A stretch of DNA of 64,000 nt from Bacteroidota bacterium (GCA_016192075.1 JACPUU010000012.1:372001-436000); one strand, 5' to 3'; positions 7,977 through 17,476 are shown, numbered from the stretch's first letter. A program made the numbers and translations. The notes: a model not told the origin generated them from the sequence alone.

Positions 7977-9614
7977 ATGATTACAGTTGATGCAGTTTCA
8001 GTGATGTTTAACGGGTCTAACCTGTTCAGTGATATTTCTTTTTCAATTAATGATACCGACCGCATTGCGTTAATGGGTAAGAATGGTGCCGGAAAATCGA
8101 CCCTGCTTAAAATTCTGGCCGGCGTAAATCAACCCACCAAAGGAAAAGTTTCTGCTCCAAAAGATGCTGTTATTGCTTATTTGCCGCAGCATTTGCTGAC
8201 CGAAGACAACTGTACGGTTTTTCAGGAAACCGCCAAGGCCTTTGCCAAAATCAACGACATGAAGACCGAGATGGAGGCATTGAATAAAGAGCTGGAAACC
8301 CGCACTGATTATGAATCAGAAAGCTACATGGACCTGATTCAGAAAGTAACTGATCTGAGTGAAAAATTTTATGCCATTGAAGAGGCCAATTACGATGCTG
8401 AAATTGAAATGACGCTGAAGGGGCTTGGGTTTATGCGTGAAGATTTTGAACGGTCAACCAAAGAGTTTAGCGGCGGGTGGAGAATGCGGATTGAACTGGC
8501 CAAGATATTACTTCAGAAACCTGACCTTATATTGCTTGATGAGCCTACCAATCACCTCGATATCGAATCCATTCAATGGCTTGAAGAGTTTCTGATAACC
8601 AACGCCAAAGGGGTTATTGTAATTTCACACGACCGTGCGTTTGTAGATAACATTACTACCCGTACCATTGAAATTACCATGGGGCGCATTTATGATTACA
8701 AAGCCAAATATTCACATTACCTGGAATTGCGCAAAGAGCGCCGTGAGCAGCAGCAAAAACAGTTTGATGACCAGCAGAAAATGATTGCAGAAACAACTGC
8801 TTTTATTGAACGGTTCAAAGGCACTTATTCCAAAACACTGCAGGTTCAGTCACGTGTTAAAATGCTTGAAAAGGTTGAACTGGTAGAAGTAGATGAAGTA
8901 GATACATCGGCCCTGAGATTAAAATTTCCACCGGCACCGCGTTCTGGAAATTATCCGGTAACGGTAGAAGATCTTTCAAAAAAATACGGTGACCACGTAG
9001 TGTTTGAAAAAGCAGCCATGGTTATTGAACGCGGTCAGAAAGTAGCCTTTGTTGGTAAAAACGGAGAGGGTAAATCAACCATGATGAAAGCCATTATGGG
9101 TGAAATTGACTATGAGGGAACCTGCACACTGGGGCACAATGCCATGATTGGTTATTTTGCACAAAACCAGGCCGCACAGCTGGATGAAAATCTGACCGTG
9201 TGGCAAACCATTGATGATGTGGCTGTAGGCGACATTCGCACCAAAGTGAAAGATATTTTGGGCGCATTTATGTTTGGCGGTGAAAGCTGGACTAAAAAAG
9301 TGAAAGTACTTTCCGGTGGTGAGCGCACCCGTTTGGCAATGATTAAACTGCTGCTTGAACCATACAATTTATTGATTCTGGATGAGCCTACCAATCACCT
9401 GGATATGAAAACAAAAGACATTCTGAAAGATGCATTGCTGGCATTTGACGGAACCCTGATTATTGTATCACACGATCGTGACTTCCTGAATGGCCTGGTC
9501 ACCAAAGTTTTTGAATTTGGAAACAAACGCGTGAAAGAACACCTGGAAGATATCAACGGTTTTCTGCGGATCAAAAAAATGGAGAATCTGCGTGAAATTG
9601 AGCGCAAGGCCTGA
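7977..9614 (+). CDS. ABC-F family ATPase (translation factor type)
   Basis: A 545-residue protein with two ATPase domains and no membrane segment. Domain 1 has Walker A GKNGAGKST (34-42), signature FSGGW (164-168) and Walker B LILLDEPTNHLD (184-195). Domain 2 has GKNGEGKST (360-368), LSGGE (445-449) and LLILDEPTNHLD (465-476). Between them, residues 240-300 form the charged helical linker (P-site interacting motif) that reaches the ribosomal peptidyl site in EttA-like factors. The short arm-like insertion (about 95-130) and overall length fit the YbiT-like branch. ABC-F proteins resolve stalled ribosomes or give antibiotic protection. A resistance role is not supported by anything visible, so a housekeeping factor is more likely. 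Confidence 0.92.
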   Translation: MITVDAVSVMFNGSNLFSDISFSINDTDRIALMGKNGAGKSTLLKILAGVNQPTKGKVSAPKDAVIAYLPQHLLTEDNCTVFQETAKAFAKINDMKTEMEALNKELETRTDYESESYMDLIQKVTDLSEKFYAIEEANYDAEIEMTLKGLGFMREDFERSTKEFSGGWRMRIELAKILLQKPDLILLDEPTNHLDIESIQWLEEFLITNAKGVIVISHDRAFVDNITTRTIEITMGRIYDYKAKYSHYLELRKERREQQQKQFDDQQKMIAETTAFIERFKGTYSKTLQVQSRVKMLEKVELVEVDEVDTSALRLKFPPAPRSGNYPVTVEDLSKKYGDHVVFEKAAMVIERGQKVAFVGKNGEGKSTMMKAIMGEIDYEGTCTLGHNAMIGYFAQNQAAQLDENLTVWQTIDDVAVGDIRTKVKDILGAFMFGGESWTKKVKVLSGGERTRLAMIKLLLEPYNLLILDEPTNHLDMKTKDILKDALLAFDGTLIIVSHDRDFLNGLVTKVFEFGNKRVKEHLEDINGFLRIKKMENLREIERKA

Positions 9615-9827
9615 TGTGCTGATTCGTTCGTTACAGGTTTGACCTGTCCTTCCGTTTTACTCCTTCTTCCTTTTTAACCACAACGTTTAATTTATGATTT
9701 ATATCATTTAATTTAGGTTGCTATTTAGTGATTTTCTGCGCTTTAATGGCTTTTTAAATGTAAATAAGATGATTCATGTCATAAATATTTTCGCTCATTC
9801 AATCTAATTTTGAATCAGCGAAAGGTT

Positions 9828-11369
9828 ATGGAAAGCAATTCAACAGGTAAAAGTACAAAGCAGCCAAAAAGCATCGTCGTTGCATTGATTGGTGCTTTTC
9901 TGCTGACCGGTATTTTTTTTGTTGACTTATTGACGCCGCTTGGTATTGCTGACGGCATAAGTTATGTTGCAATTGTGCTGCTTACGATATGGGTGCCGCA
10001 GAGGCGTTTTGTCTATTATGCCGTTTCAGTCAGCATAGCATTGGTGATACTGGGCTTTTTATTTTCACCCAAAGGGGAGAATATGAACATTGTTGTGCCT
10101 AACCGCGTATTGGCTATTCTTGCAATACTGGGGTGCGGCATTATCATTCTTGCCTATAAGCGTACACAGGAACTGGCAACAAAAACAAGGGAACAGTTGG
10201 AGGCTTTGTTTGTACATGCAAATGAGGGAATTATTATTATTGATGAATCGCGCAGCATTGTTCTGGCAAACCCGGGTTCAGCGCACCTGTTCCGATACCC
10301 TGAAAAAGAACTTGCCGGTATAAACATTCATACGCTGCTTCCGGAGTTTCCTGACCGCACCGAAAAGATCAAAAACAGATCCGTTGATGCCTCTGATCCG
10401 CGCGATATCAAACAGCCGGGAACAGGTCAGCGAAAAGACGGAAGCAATTTTCCGGTGGAATTCAGTTTTAGTCAATACCACACAAGTGATGGCATTTTTA
10501 CGGTTGTTTTTGTAATGGATATTACCCGCCGTAAAAGAGACGAGGAGGCGTTGCTGAAAATTCATCGTGATCTTGAAGCCTCAACCCTTGAGCTAAAGCG
10601 ATCGAACAAAGAACTTGAAAATTTTGCCTATATCTCATCACATGATCTTCAGGAACCTCTGCGCAAAATACAATCGTTTGGCCACCGGCTTAAAGAAGCA
10701 GAACAAAAAAATCTGTCTGAACAAAGCACAGATTACCTGAACAGAATGCTGAATGCAGCTTCACGAATGCAGAATCTTATAAACGATCTTTTATTGTTTT
10801 CGCGGGTTACAAGCCGCAAACAATCCTTTTCAGAAGTGAATCTTCAAACACTTCTTGATCAGGTTTTGACTGACCTTGAACTGGTTGTTGAACAAAATCA
10901 TACCACCATCGAGGCCTCCCTCCGCAATATTAGCATTGAAGCTGATCCTACACAAATGCGGCAGTTGTTTCAGAATTTGCTGACAAACGCAATTAAATTC
11001 AGAAAAGAGAAAGAAGACCCGGTGCTGAAAATAGATGCTGCTATTGTTACAGTGCCCGGTCAGCCGGAAAACAAGTTTGTGCAGATTCATTTTGAAGACA
11101 ACGGAATTGGATTTGATGAAAAATATGCCGACCGCATTTTTACCATTTTTCAGCGCCTTGACGGACAGAAGTACCCGGGGTCAGGAATCGGGCTTGCAAT
11201 ATGCATGAAAATTGTTCATCATCACGGTGGCATCATTACGGTAAAAAGTACGCCGGGTAAGGGAAGCAGATTTAGTATTACGCTCCCCGTTACGCAGCGG
11301 CAGCCGGTTACTGAAGATTTTATAAACAAAGTGAATAATCATGAGAGACAATTTGACACGATCAATTGA
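9828..11369 (+). CDS. Membrane PAS sensor histidine kinase
   Basis: Start taken at ATG 9828 (MESNSTGKST); the frame can be extended to TTG 9810 without support. The 513 residues contain three to four membrane helices in residues 15-110 and a PAS domain at about 120-235 (GIIIIDESRSIVLANPGSAHLF). A HisKA domain follows with phospho-acceptor H272 in SSHDLQEPLRKIQSF, then a HATPase domain with NLLTNAIKF, DNGIGF and GSGIGLAI. The HDLQEPLRK type of H-box is typical of kinases partnered with Rcp1-like single-domain receivers. Such a receiver is encoded immediately downstream with a 29-bp overlap. The signal is unknown. The 213 nt upstream contain no RNA gene and only AT-rich sequence. Confidence 0.9.
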   Translation: MESNSTGKSTKQPKSIVVALIGAFLLTGIFFVDLLTPLGIADGISYVAIVLLTIWVPQRRFVYYAVSVSIALVILGFLFSPKGENMNIVVPNRVLAILAILGCGIIILAYKRTQELATKTREQLEALFVHANEGIIIIDESRSIVLANPGSAHLFRYPEKELAGINIHTLLPEFPDRTEKIKNRSVDASDPRDIKQPGTGQRKDGSNFPVEFSFSQYHTSDGIFTVVFVMDITRRKRDEEALLKIHRDLEASTLELKRSNKELENFAYISSHDLQEPLRKIQSFGHRLKEAEQKNLSEQSTDYLNRMLNAASRMQNLINDLLLFSRVTSRKQSFSEVNLQTLLDQVLTDLELVVEQNHTTIEASLRNISIEADPTQMRQLFQNLLTNAIKFRKEKEDPVLKIDAAIVTVPGQPENKFVQIHFEDNGIGFDEKYADRIFTIFQRLDGQKYPGSGIGLAICMKIVHHHGGIITVKSTPGKGSRFSITLPVTQRQPVTEDFINKVNNHERQFDTIN

Positions 11370-11793
11370 GTTATTAATTGCAGACGATGACGCAGAAGAC
11401 CGCGGGCTCATCCGCGATGCTTTTATTGAAAGCAGGCTCACCAATACTCTGAAATTTGTAGAAGACGGCGAGCAGCTTATTGATTATTTGTTCAACCGCG
11501 GAGCTTACGCGGATAAACAGAAATTTCCAAAACCCGGTTTGATTCTTCTGGATCTCAATATGCCCAGAAAAGATGGGAGGGAAGCCCTCAGGGAAATTAA
11601 AAACGATGAGCATTTAAGATCAATACCGGTTATTATTCTGACAACTTCCAAAGCAGAAGAAGATATTCTGAAGACATACAACCTGGGCGTCAGTTCATTC
11701 ATAACAAAACCCGTCCGGTTTGAATCGCTGGTTGATATTATGAAAACCATTAATAAATACTGGTTAGAGATAGTTGAATTACCTGCATCCTAA
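11341..11793 (+). CDS. Single-domain response regulator (Rcp1-like)
   Basis: A 150-residue receiver without an output domain. The acidic pocket is IADDDAED (residues 13-20), the phosphorylated aspartate is D71 in LILLDLNMPRKDG, the switch residues are in IILTTSKAEED and the conserved lysine in FITKPV. The long loop around 40-66 (LIDYLFNRGAYADKQKFPKPG) is characteristic of Rcp1-type receivers. It overlaps the upstream kinase by 29 bp and lies just ahead of a receiver-kinase gene. It is therefore likely to pass phosphoryl groups between the two kinases or to act by protein contact. Confidence 0.92.
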   Translation: MRDNLTRSIELLIADDDAEDRGLIRDAFIESRLTNTLKFVEDGEQLIDYLFNRGAYADKQKFPKPGLILLDLNMPRKDGREALREIKNDEHLRSIPVIILTTSKAEEDILKTYNLGVSSFITKPVRFESLVDIMKTINKYWLEIVELPAS

Positions 11794-11803
11794 TAACCCT
11801 GTC

Positions 11804-13021
11804 ATGAAAAAGTCGATACGCGTTCTGATTGTAGATGATGATGAAGAAGATTTCATGATCACACGGGCTATTTTCAATGAAATACCTAACTGGGAATGCA
11901 AGGTAGAATGGGCGCCATCGTATCATGAAGGCATTCGTGAAATAGAGCGGAGAAACCATGATATTTATTTTGTGGATTACCGGCTTGGAATGGATGATGA
12001 AAATGGGCTGAGTGTTATCCGTGAATCGGTAAAACGCGGGTGCAATGCCCCCATGATTGTGCTGACAGGTCAAAACAGTCCCGAAATTGATGAAGAAGGA
12101 ATGAAATCAGGCGCACATGATTTCCTGGTGAAGGGAAGTTTTACAGCAAGTGAGCTTGAACGATCTATCCGCTACAGTCTTAATCACCTGAAAAATATTG
12201 AAAAAATCAGGAGTCTTAATGCCGAACTGGAGCGTAGGGTAGAAGAGCGCACCAGGGGCTTGCACCAGGTAATGGTAGAACTTGAGTTGTCTAAGGCAGA
12301 AACCGAGGAGGCACTCAGAAAAGAGAAAGAATTGAATGAACTTAAATCACGCTTTGTTACCATGGCGTCGCACGAGTTCAGAACTCCGCTCAGTACCATT
12401 CTTTCATCACTTGATCTTATTTTACGCTATTCAGCAGACGAACATCTGGCCAAACGTACAAAACACATTGACCGTATCAGGGTCACCATTAAGAACCTGA
12501 CCTGTTTGCTGGATGATTTTTTGTCACTGGGTAAACTTGACGGTGGTGCTATAACTGCGAGTCCTGAACTTTTTGATTTGAAACCGTTCTGTGAACAGGT
12601 GACATCAGAGATGCAGCTTTTGGCAAAAAATGAACAAATCATACACTATCAGTACCTGGGTACACAAACCGTAGTTTCAATGGACCCTAAAATAATGAAG
12701 AACATTCTGATTAATCTGCTTTCAAATGCCTGTAAATTTTCGGGTGAAGAAAGTGAAATTCTCTTTACGGTACGTAACCAGGGAGACCGCATTGAAATGA
12801 TTGTGAAAGACCAGGGAATAGGAATTCCTGAAAATGAACAAAAACACATGTTCAGCAGTTTTTTCAGAGCCAGTAATGCACTTAATATTCAGGGTACAGG
12901 CCTTGGTCTTAATATCGTTTTAAGGTATGTAGAAATGATGAAAGGCACCATTTCATTTGCGTCGGGTGAGAATGGTACTGCTTTTACACTGACCTTTCCG
13001 GTTAATGCACTGGAGTACTAA
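11804..13021 (+). CDS. Receiver-histidine kinase (soluble REC-HisKA-HATPase)
   Basis: Start taken at ATG 11804 (MKKSIRVLIVDDDEEDF), not the TTG at 11774 inside the previous gene. The 405 residues contain an N-terminal receiver (1-125; D58 in YFVDYRLG), a coiled coil (128-180), HisKA with H190 in TMASHEFRTPLSTI, and a HATPase domain with NLLSNACKFS, DQGIGIP and GTGLGLNIV. There is no membrane segment. With the two preceding genes it forms a compact phosphorelay: membrane kinase, free receiver, then a kinase gated by its own receiver. No DNA-binding output is encoded nearby, so the final effector must lie elsewhere or be a protein-protein output. Confidence 0.9.
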   Translation: MKKSIRVLIVDDDEEDFMITRAIFNEIPNWECKVEWAPSYHEGIREIERRNHDIYFVDYRLGMDDENGLSVIRESVKRGCNAPMIVLTGQNSPEIDEEGMKSGAHDFLVKGSFTASELERSIRYSLNHLKNIEKIRSLNAELERRVEERTRGLHQVMVELELSKAETEEALRKEKELNELKSRFVTMASHEFRTPLSTILSSLDLILRYSADEHLAKRTKHIDRIRVTIKNLTCLLDDFLSLGKLDGGAITASPELFDLKPFCEQVTSEMQLLAKNEQIIHYQYLGTQTVVSMDPKIMKNILINLLSNACKFSGEESEILFTVRNQGDRIEMIVKDQGIGIPENEQKHMFSSFFRASNALNIQGTGLGLNIVLRYVEMMKGTISFASGENGTAFTLTFPVNALEY

Positions 13022-13073
13022 TTGAGAATTATAAAATGCATTTACGTATCATTTAGTTGCGCTGCAGTGAAGT

Positions 13074-13619
13074 TTAATCGGCCAGATCTTTTTTCAATTG
13101 ATCTGCATTAATTGTCTCAAGCAATTCCCGCATTCGTGGAAACCACCCGTCGTGATAACCAAATTGCGGATCAAGGAACTCACGAATGGCTTCTTCTTTT
13201 GACCAGTTGCAAAATGCCATCCGGTAACAGGCCACGGCACAACCTGTGCGGTCAGCCCCATGCAGGCAATGAATCAATACCGGTTTTTCTGCTGCGCGAA
13301 TCAATTTTAAAACAGCCAACAGGTCACCGTAGTTTATTTTCCAGCTGTTGATCGGGTAATGAATTTCGGTCAGTCCGGTTGATTTTAATTCGTGATGGTC
13401 ATTAAACCGGTTGCGTAAATCAATCACGGTTTTGATTCCCGTTTTTTCCAGTAGTCTGAAGTCATTTGCTTGTGGCTGTTCTGAGCGGTAGAGCAGTGAA
13501 TCAACCCGGTGCAGGTTTTCGAGTTTGCCAAGCTGAATGGGCTGTCGCAAACGGGTGCTGCCAAAAGCGCTGAGTGCTGTAAACAAAAAAAGTCCGCTGG
13601 CCAGAATGCAAAATTTCAT
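13074..13619 (-). CDS. Exported dual-specificity/tyrosine phosphatase-like protein
   Basis: A 181-residue protein with a signal peptide (MKFCILASGLFLFTALSAFG). The C-X5-R active site of cysteine phosphatases is HCLHGADRTG, with nucleophile C118 and R124. An upstream motif VIDLRNRFNDHHELK supplies an aspartate-containing loop. The fold resembles the DSP/DUF442 group found in exported bacterial phosphatases. The substrate could be a phosphoprotein or a phosphorylated small molecule. It converges with the receiver-kinase gene; no operon partner is evident apart from the unrelated gene upstream on the same strand. Confidence 0.8.
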   Translation of the reverse strand: MKFCILASGLFLFTALSAFGSTRLRQPIQLGKLENLHRVDSLLYRSEQPQANDFRLLEKTGIKTVIDLRNRFNDHHELKSTGLTEIHYPINSWKINYGDLLAVLKLIRAAEKPVLIHCLHGADRTGCAVACYRMAFCNWSKEEAIREFLDPQFGYHDGWFPRMRELLETINADQLKKDLAD

Positions 13620-13695
13620 GATTTGTTTTTACGGTAGAAGGGTTTGAATGGTTCTGCAAGCATAGCAATATAAATGAAGAAAGCCAGTATTAATT

Positions 13696-14406
13696 TCAGC
13701 TGCTGCTGACAGTAAATCGGAAATTGCTCGTTCTACCAACGCCAGTGGAGTCAGACCAAAAAACGGTAATAAGTATGACCTGACCACTACAGTTTTTGAG
13801 TAAACGAAGCGCTGTTTCATCCAGTAAACCATCTTCAAGAATTTTACCTGATTCACTTATACTGCCAACGTTGAGGGTACCACCTGAAATATGAAAAAAA
13901 TCTTCCAGTCCGGGATAGTCGGGAAAACCCACCAGTACCTGTTTCAGTTTGCTCACTGCATCAAAACCAACAAGTGAATCACCGTTCTGAATTCCGGCAG
14001 CCTGAATAACAGGCGGTAGCCCAATAATAAACTGCATGCTGGTTTCAAATGAATGCTGCAGGTCAACCGATTTGCAATAGACACTGATTTTGAGAAGACC
14101 TGGTTTTGCATTTGAAATGACGAATTTTGCTTCGTCTGAAAGGTAACCGCCAGCTGTGATTTGTCCTTTTGTTCCGGTTTCGGTTTGTTCAACCATGCCG
14201 CTTAGAATGGTATAGTTCTGTGAAGAATCACCATTTTCATTGATCAACCGCACATGACCGGGAAATTTTTGACGGAATGAAAGAGAAACAAATGCCCTGT
14301 CTTTTAAGTGACCAAAATACAACTCAGGGAGTGCAGCAACATGCTCTGTCTGACCTGTTACAGAAAGGCAAACAAACACAAAAAAAGGGAATATCAATTT
14401 CAGCAT
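13696..14406 (-). CDS. Uncharacterised exported protein
   Basis: A 236-residue protein with a signal peptide (MLKLIFPFFVFVCLSVTGQ) and no further membrane segment. The body looks mainly beta, with short segments such as PELYFGHLKDRAFVSLSF and FHISGGTLNVGSISESG. These faintly recall the immunoglobulin-like C-terminal domains of gliding protein GldM, but this is only an impression. No catalytic motif is visible. It is followed on the same strand by the phosphatase gene after 76 nt. Function unknown. Confidence 0.6.
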   Translation of the reverse strand: MLKLIFPFFVFVCLSVTGQTEHVAALPELYFGHLKDRAFVSLSFRQKFPGHVRLINENGDSSQNYTILSGMVEQTETGTKGQITAGGYLSDEAKFVISNAKPGLLKISVYCKSVDLQHSFETSMQFIIGLPPVIQAAGIQNGDSLVGFDAVSKLKQVLVGFPDYPGLEDFFHISGGTLNVGSISESGKILEDGLLDETALRLLKNCSGQVILITVFWSDSTGVGRTSNFRFTVSSS

Positions 14407-14540
14407 ACATGCTGTTTTATAGGGGCAAATTACAAAAAAAGCAGTTGCCCGGTTAAACCTTTACCTGAATATTTCAGTGTATTGAGCAACGTTGGTAAGA
14501 CTGAAAAAACTATCTTTCTAAAAACGAATGATCTGTTGTT

Positions 14541-14876
14541 ATGAATAAATATGTACGTTTTTTTATTGCTGTTGCTGTCACAGCAGTTGTATTGGTGTTA
14601 ACAATTGCGCTGGCCTTGTTCCTCTTTGACCGCCGGGTTCCTAAGCTGGCTGCTGTAATTGCCGTAGGTGCGGGTTTGATGACCTACCGGATGATTAAAC
14701 CCACTGCGGCCGAAGTAGAAAAAAATACCAGGATGTCACATGAATATCATGCCAACGGGGTTATTCAGGCAAAAGGAAAAATCATAGACGGACAACGCGA
14801 AGGTACCTGGGATTTTTTTGATGAGAATGGTGAATTTACAGAATCACGCATGTATAAGTCCGGAAAACAGGTTTGA
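14541..14876 (+). CDS. Small membrane protein with MORN-like motif
   Basis: A 111-residue protein with two closely spaced hydrophobic helices (about 6-28 and 34-49). A short soluble tail follows, containing one MORN/toxin-antitoxin-type repeat: HANGVIQAKGKIIDGQREGTWDFFDENG split across residues 70-98. Such repeats are common in Bacteroidota envelope proteins and do not indicate an enzymatic role. A likely -7 element variant, TATCTTTC, lies about 28 nt before the ATG. It converges with a small membrane protein gene 5 nt downstream. Confidence 0.65.
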   Translation: MNKYVRFFIAVAVTAVVLVLTIALALFLFDRRVPKLAAVIAVGAGLMTYRMIKPTAAEVEKNTRMSHEYHANGVIQAKGKIIDGQREGTWDFFDENGEFTESRMYKSGKQV

Positions 14877-14881
14877 TTGAC

Positions 14882-15247
14882 CTACCTGAATCGCTTGATT
14901 CCTGCATAAAAAAGCAGAATCCATCCCCAAATGATCCAGACAATCAGGGCAAAGATCATAATTTCGATTCCGGCCAGGTTTGCTTTCCAGTTCGTTGGGT
15001 TTGCACTTAGCGGCGCAGCTATCAGATAATATCCGCCGCAAATGAGTATGCTCAATCCCAGGTTTATAAAATACGTGCGTAATCCGCGTTTTACTTTTGC
15101 AAGCAGAAAGGCTGAGAGAATCCAGGTAACGGCAACTGAAAAAATGAAACTTAATTCGATAGGCAGATAGATTATAAATCCACCCAAAACGGAATCTGTA
15201 AAAAGAATCAGACCCAGTGTTGCAGTTATAATAAAAAGTAGCCGCAT
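14882..15247 (-). CDS. Small integral membrane protein
   Basis: Start taken at ATG 15247 (MRLLFIITATLG). That codon lies one base after the stop of the upstream carboxylase gene, whereas the longer frame to 15310 would overlap carboxylase coding sequence. The 121 residues form four predicted membrane helices (about 3-22, 26-48, 57-75 and 91-115) with a short KRGLRTYF loop. I recognise no family. Tight spacing suggests co-transcription with the acyl-CoA carboxylase gene, but a functional link is unknown. Confidence 0.65.
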   Translation of the reverse strand: MRLLFIITATLGLILFTDSVLGGFIIYLPIELSFIFSVAVTWILSAFLLAKVKRGLRTYFINLGLSILICGGYYLIAAPLSANPTNWKANLAGIEIMIFALIVWIIWGWILLFYAGIKRFR

Positions 15248-15248
15248 A

Positions 15249-16892
15249 TCAGGTTTGCAAAGCACCCACATTGTAGCGCTGCTCAGCCTTGTGATGGTTT
15301 GCCATTTCAATTCCCATGGAAATTACCTTGCGTGTTTGCAACGGGTCAATGATAGCATCAATCCATATTCTGGATGCAGAATAGTAGGGTGATATTTGTT
15401 TGTCGTACCGTGACTTTATTTTGTCGTACAGTTCTTTTTGTTTCACTTCATCAACCTCTTCACCTTTTGCTTTTAAAGATGCTACTTCAATCTGAAGCAG
15501 GGTTTTGGCTGCCGCTGCACCGCTCATTACAGCAAGTTCAGCCGTTGGCCAACTCACAATCAGGCGCGGATCATAAGCTTTTCCACACATGGCATAATTT
15601 CCGGCTCCGTATGAATTTCCCATCACAATGGTGAATTTAGGAACAACTGAATTAGCCATGGCATTTACCATTTTTGCACCGTCTTTGATAATACCGGCGT
15701 GTTCTGATTTAGAGCCTACCATAAAACCACTCACATCCTGTAAAAAAACAAGGGGAATGTTTTTCTGATTACATACCATAATAAAACGCGCAGCTTTGTC
15801 TGCAGAGTCCGTATAAATAACACCGCCAAACTGCATTTCACCTTTGGCATTTTTTACTACTTCACGCTGGTTGGCAACAATGCCAACACTCCATCCGTCA
15901 ATGCGTGCGTAGCAGCAAATAATACTTTTGCCGTAATCTGATTTGTACTCGGTAAATTCAGAGTTGTCAACCAAACGTTCTATTATTTCATACGTGTTGT
16001 AAGGCTTGGCGCGGTCTCTGGGGAAAATGCCGTAAATTTCTTTTTCGTCTTTTTTAGGCTTGGTGGCTTCAATGCGGTCAAAACCGGCTTTTTCTTTTTC
16101 ACCAATTTTATCCATTAATGAACGAATGGTTTTCAAACATTCTTCATCATTGGCACACTTGTAATCACAAACACCGCTGATTGCAGTATGGGTAGTTGCG
16201 CCGCCCAGCGTTTCGTTGTCAATGCTTTCACCAATGGCTGCTTTTACCAGGTATGAGCCTGCCAGAAAAATGGTTCCGGTTTTGTCTACAATCAATGACT
16301 CGTCAGACATAATTGGCAGGTAAGCACCACCAGCCACGCATGATCCCATAACGGCTGCAATCTGCGTAATGCCTTTGGAAGACATGACGGCATTGTTTCT
16401 GAAAATGCGGCCAAAATGTTCTTTATCGGGAAAAATTTCATCCTGCATGGGTAGAAAAACACCTGCACTGTCTACCAGGTAAATAATGGGCAAGTGATTG
16501 TCCATGGCAATTTCCTGAGCACGCAGGTTCTTTTTACCGGTAATCGGGAACCAGGCACCGGCCTTTACGGTAGCGTCGTTGGCAACAATAATACACTGTC
16601 TGCCGGTAACATATCCAATCACCACCACAACACCGCCTGACGGGCATCCGCCATGTTCTTCATACATACCATCGCCGGCAAAGGCTGCAATCTCCAACGT
16701 CTGGCTACCAGGATCAATGAGTTTTTCGATGCGTTCACGGGCTGTAAGTTTGCCTTGTTCGTGTTGTTTTTCGATACGCCCTTTTCCGCCTCCCTGGTAA
16801 ATTTTGGCCAGTTTCTGCTCCATTTCAGAAATCAGCATTTTTAGAGCGTCTTCATTCTTGTTGAATTCGAGTTCTTTGTTTGATACAGCCAT
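15249..16892 (-). CDS. Acyl-CoA carboxylase beta (carboxyltransferase) subunit
   Basis: Start taken at ATG 16892 (MAVSNKELEF), because a TATATTTG promoter element lies just upstream at 16914-16921, inside the longer frame to 16979. The 547 residues show both crotonase-fold halves of biotin-dependent carboxyltransferases. Motifs include KLTARERIEKLIDPGS, HGGCPSGGVVVVIG and GSCVAGGAYLPIMSDE in the N-half, and QDVSGFMVGSKSEHAGIIK and GNSYGAGNYAMCG in the C-half. The protein transfers the carboxyl group from biotin to an acyl-CoA. The sequence is closest in feel to methylcrotonyl- or propionyl-CoA carboxylase beta chains. No biotin carboxylase subunit is encoded in the window, so substrate is unresolved. 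Confidence 0.88.
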   Translation of the reverse strand: MAVSNKELEFNKNEDALKMLISEMEQKLAKIYQGGGKGRIEKQHEQGKLTARERIEKLIDPGSQTLEIAAFAGDGMYEEHGGCPSGGVVVVIGYVTGRQCIIVANDATVKAGAWFPITGKKNLRAQEIAMDNHLPIIYLVDSAGVFLPMQDEIFPDKEHFGRIFRNNAVMSSKGITQIAAVMGSCVAGGAYLPIMSDESLIVDKTGTIFLAGSYLVKAAIGESIDNETLGGATTHTAISGVCDYKCANDEECLKTIRSLMDKIGEKEKAGFDRIEATKPKKDEKEIYGIFPRDRAKPYNTYEIIERLVDNSEFTEYKSDYGKSIICCYARIDGWSVGIVANQREVVKNAKGEMQFGGVIYTDSADKAARFIMVCNQKNIPLVFLQDVSGFMVGSKSEHAGIIKDGAKMVNAMANSVVPKFTIVMGNSYGAGNYAMCGKAYDPRLIVSWPTAELAVMSGAAAAKTLLQIEVASLKAKGEEVDEVKQKELYDKIKSRYDKQISPYYSASRIWIDAIIDPLQTRKVISMGIEMANHHKAEQRYNVGALQT

Positions 16893-16913
16893 GATGAATT
16901 TCAAATTGAAGGT

Positions 16914-16921
16914 CAAATATA
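16914..16921 (-). promoter_or_regulatory. -7 promoter element of the carboxylase gene
   Basis: On the reverse strand this reads TATATTTG, an exact TAnnTTTG match, 21 nt upstream of the ATG at 16892. It supports the shorter start. Confidence 0.6.
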
Positions 16922-16996
16922 CGATTTGATGAGGGAAAGTAAATTCGAAAAGCGAAGCCTCCCTGCAAAATTCTGGCATACAAACCTGTAATCCGC

Positions 16997-17004
16997 TATA
17001 TTTG
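16997..17004 (+). promoter_or_regulatory. -7 promoter element of the Nudix gene
   Basis: TATATTTG lies 25 nt before the ATG at 17030 and back to back with the divergent carboxylase promoter. Confidence 0.6.
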
Positions 17005-17029
17005 GGCTATCTCATAAAAAAAGGGAAAA

Positions 17030-17476
17030 ATGACGGTTCAGAATTTTAACCTGCGTGTTTACGGTTTGCTGATTCATGACGGGCATGTTTTGATTAGCCA
17101 TGAATACCGGGGCGGCATAACGATGACGAAATTTCCCGGCGGGGGATTGGAAAAAGGAGAAGGCTTAGCGGATGGACTGATTCGTGAATTCAGAGAAGAA
17201 CTTGATATTGAAATACAACCCGGTAATTTTTTTTACGTGAATGAGTTTTTACAGATTTCAGCCTTTAATTCAAACGACCAACTGCTCAGCTTTTACTATT
17301 TTGTAGCCATTGAGTCAAATACACTGGAAGCTGTTCATTCAAGGGTAAATCAGGTTCCGGCAGCTACGCATGAGCAGACATTTGCCTGGATTGCTATTGA
17401 AAACCTGAGGAGTGAAGATTTTACGTTTCCAATAGACCGTGTGGTGGTTGAAAAACTGAAAGCACACGGCCTTTAA
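17030..17476 (+). CDS. Nudix hydrolase
   Basis: A 148-residue protein with a Nudix box, pattern G-x5-E-x7-R-E-x2-E-E, visible as GGGLEKGEGLADGLIREFREEL at residues about 41-62. The catalytic glutamates are in REFREEL. The family hydrolyses nucleoside diphosphates linked to another group. The low-complexity of substrate-defining regions does not allow a specific substrate. Its stop codon overlaps that of the converging gene by two bases. Confidence 0.88.
   Translation: MTVQNFNLRVYGLLIHDGHVLISHEYRGGITMTKFPGGGLEKGEGLADGLIREFREELDIEIQPGNFFYVNEFLQISAFNSNDQLLSFYYFVAIESNTLEAVHSRVNQVPAATHEQTFAWIAIENLRSEDFTFPIDRVVVEKLKAHGL

Noticed and set aside
9615-9827. RNA gene or operator in the gap before the PAS kinase
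   Set aside because: AT-rich with no stem-loop, tRNA signature or repeat; nothing could be supported.
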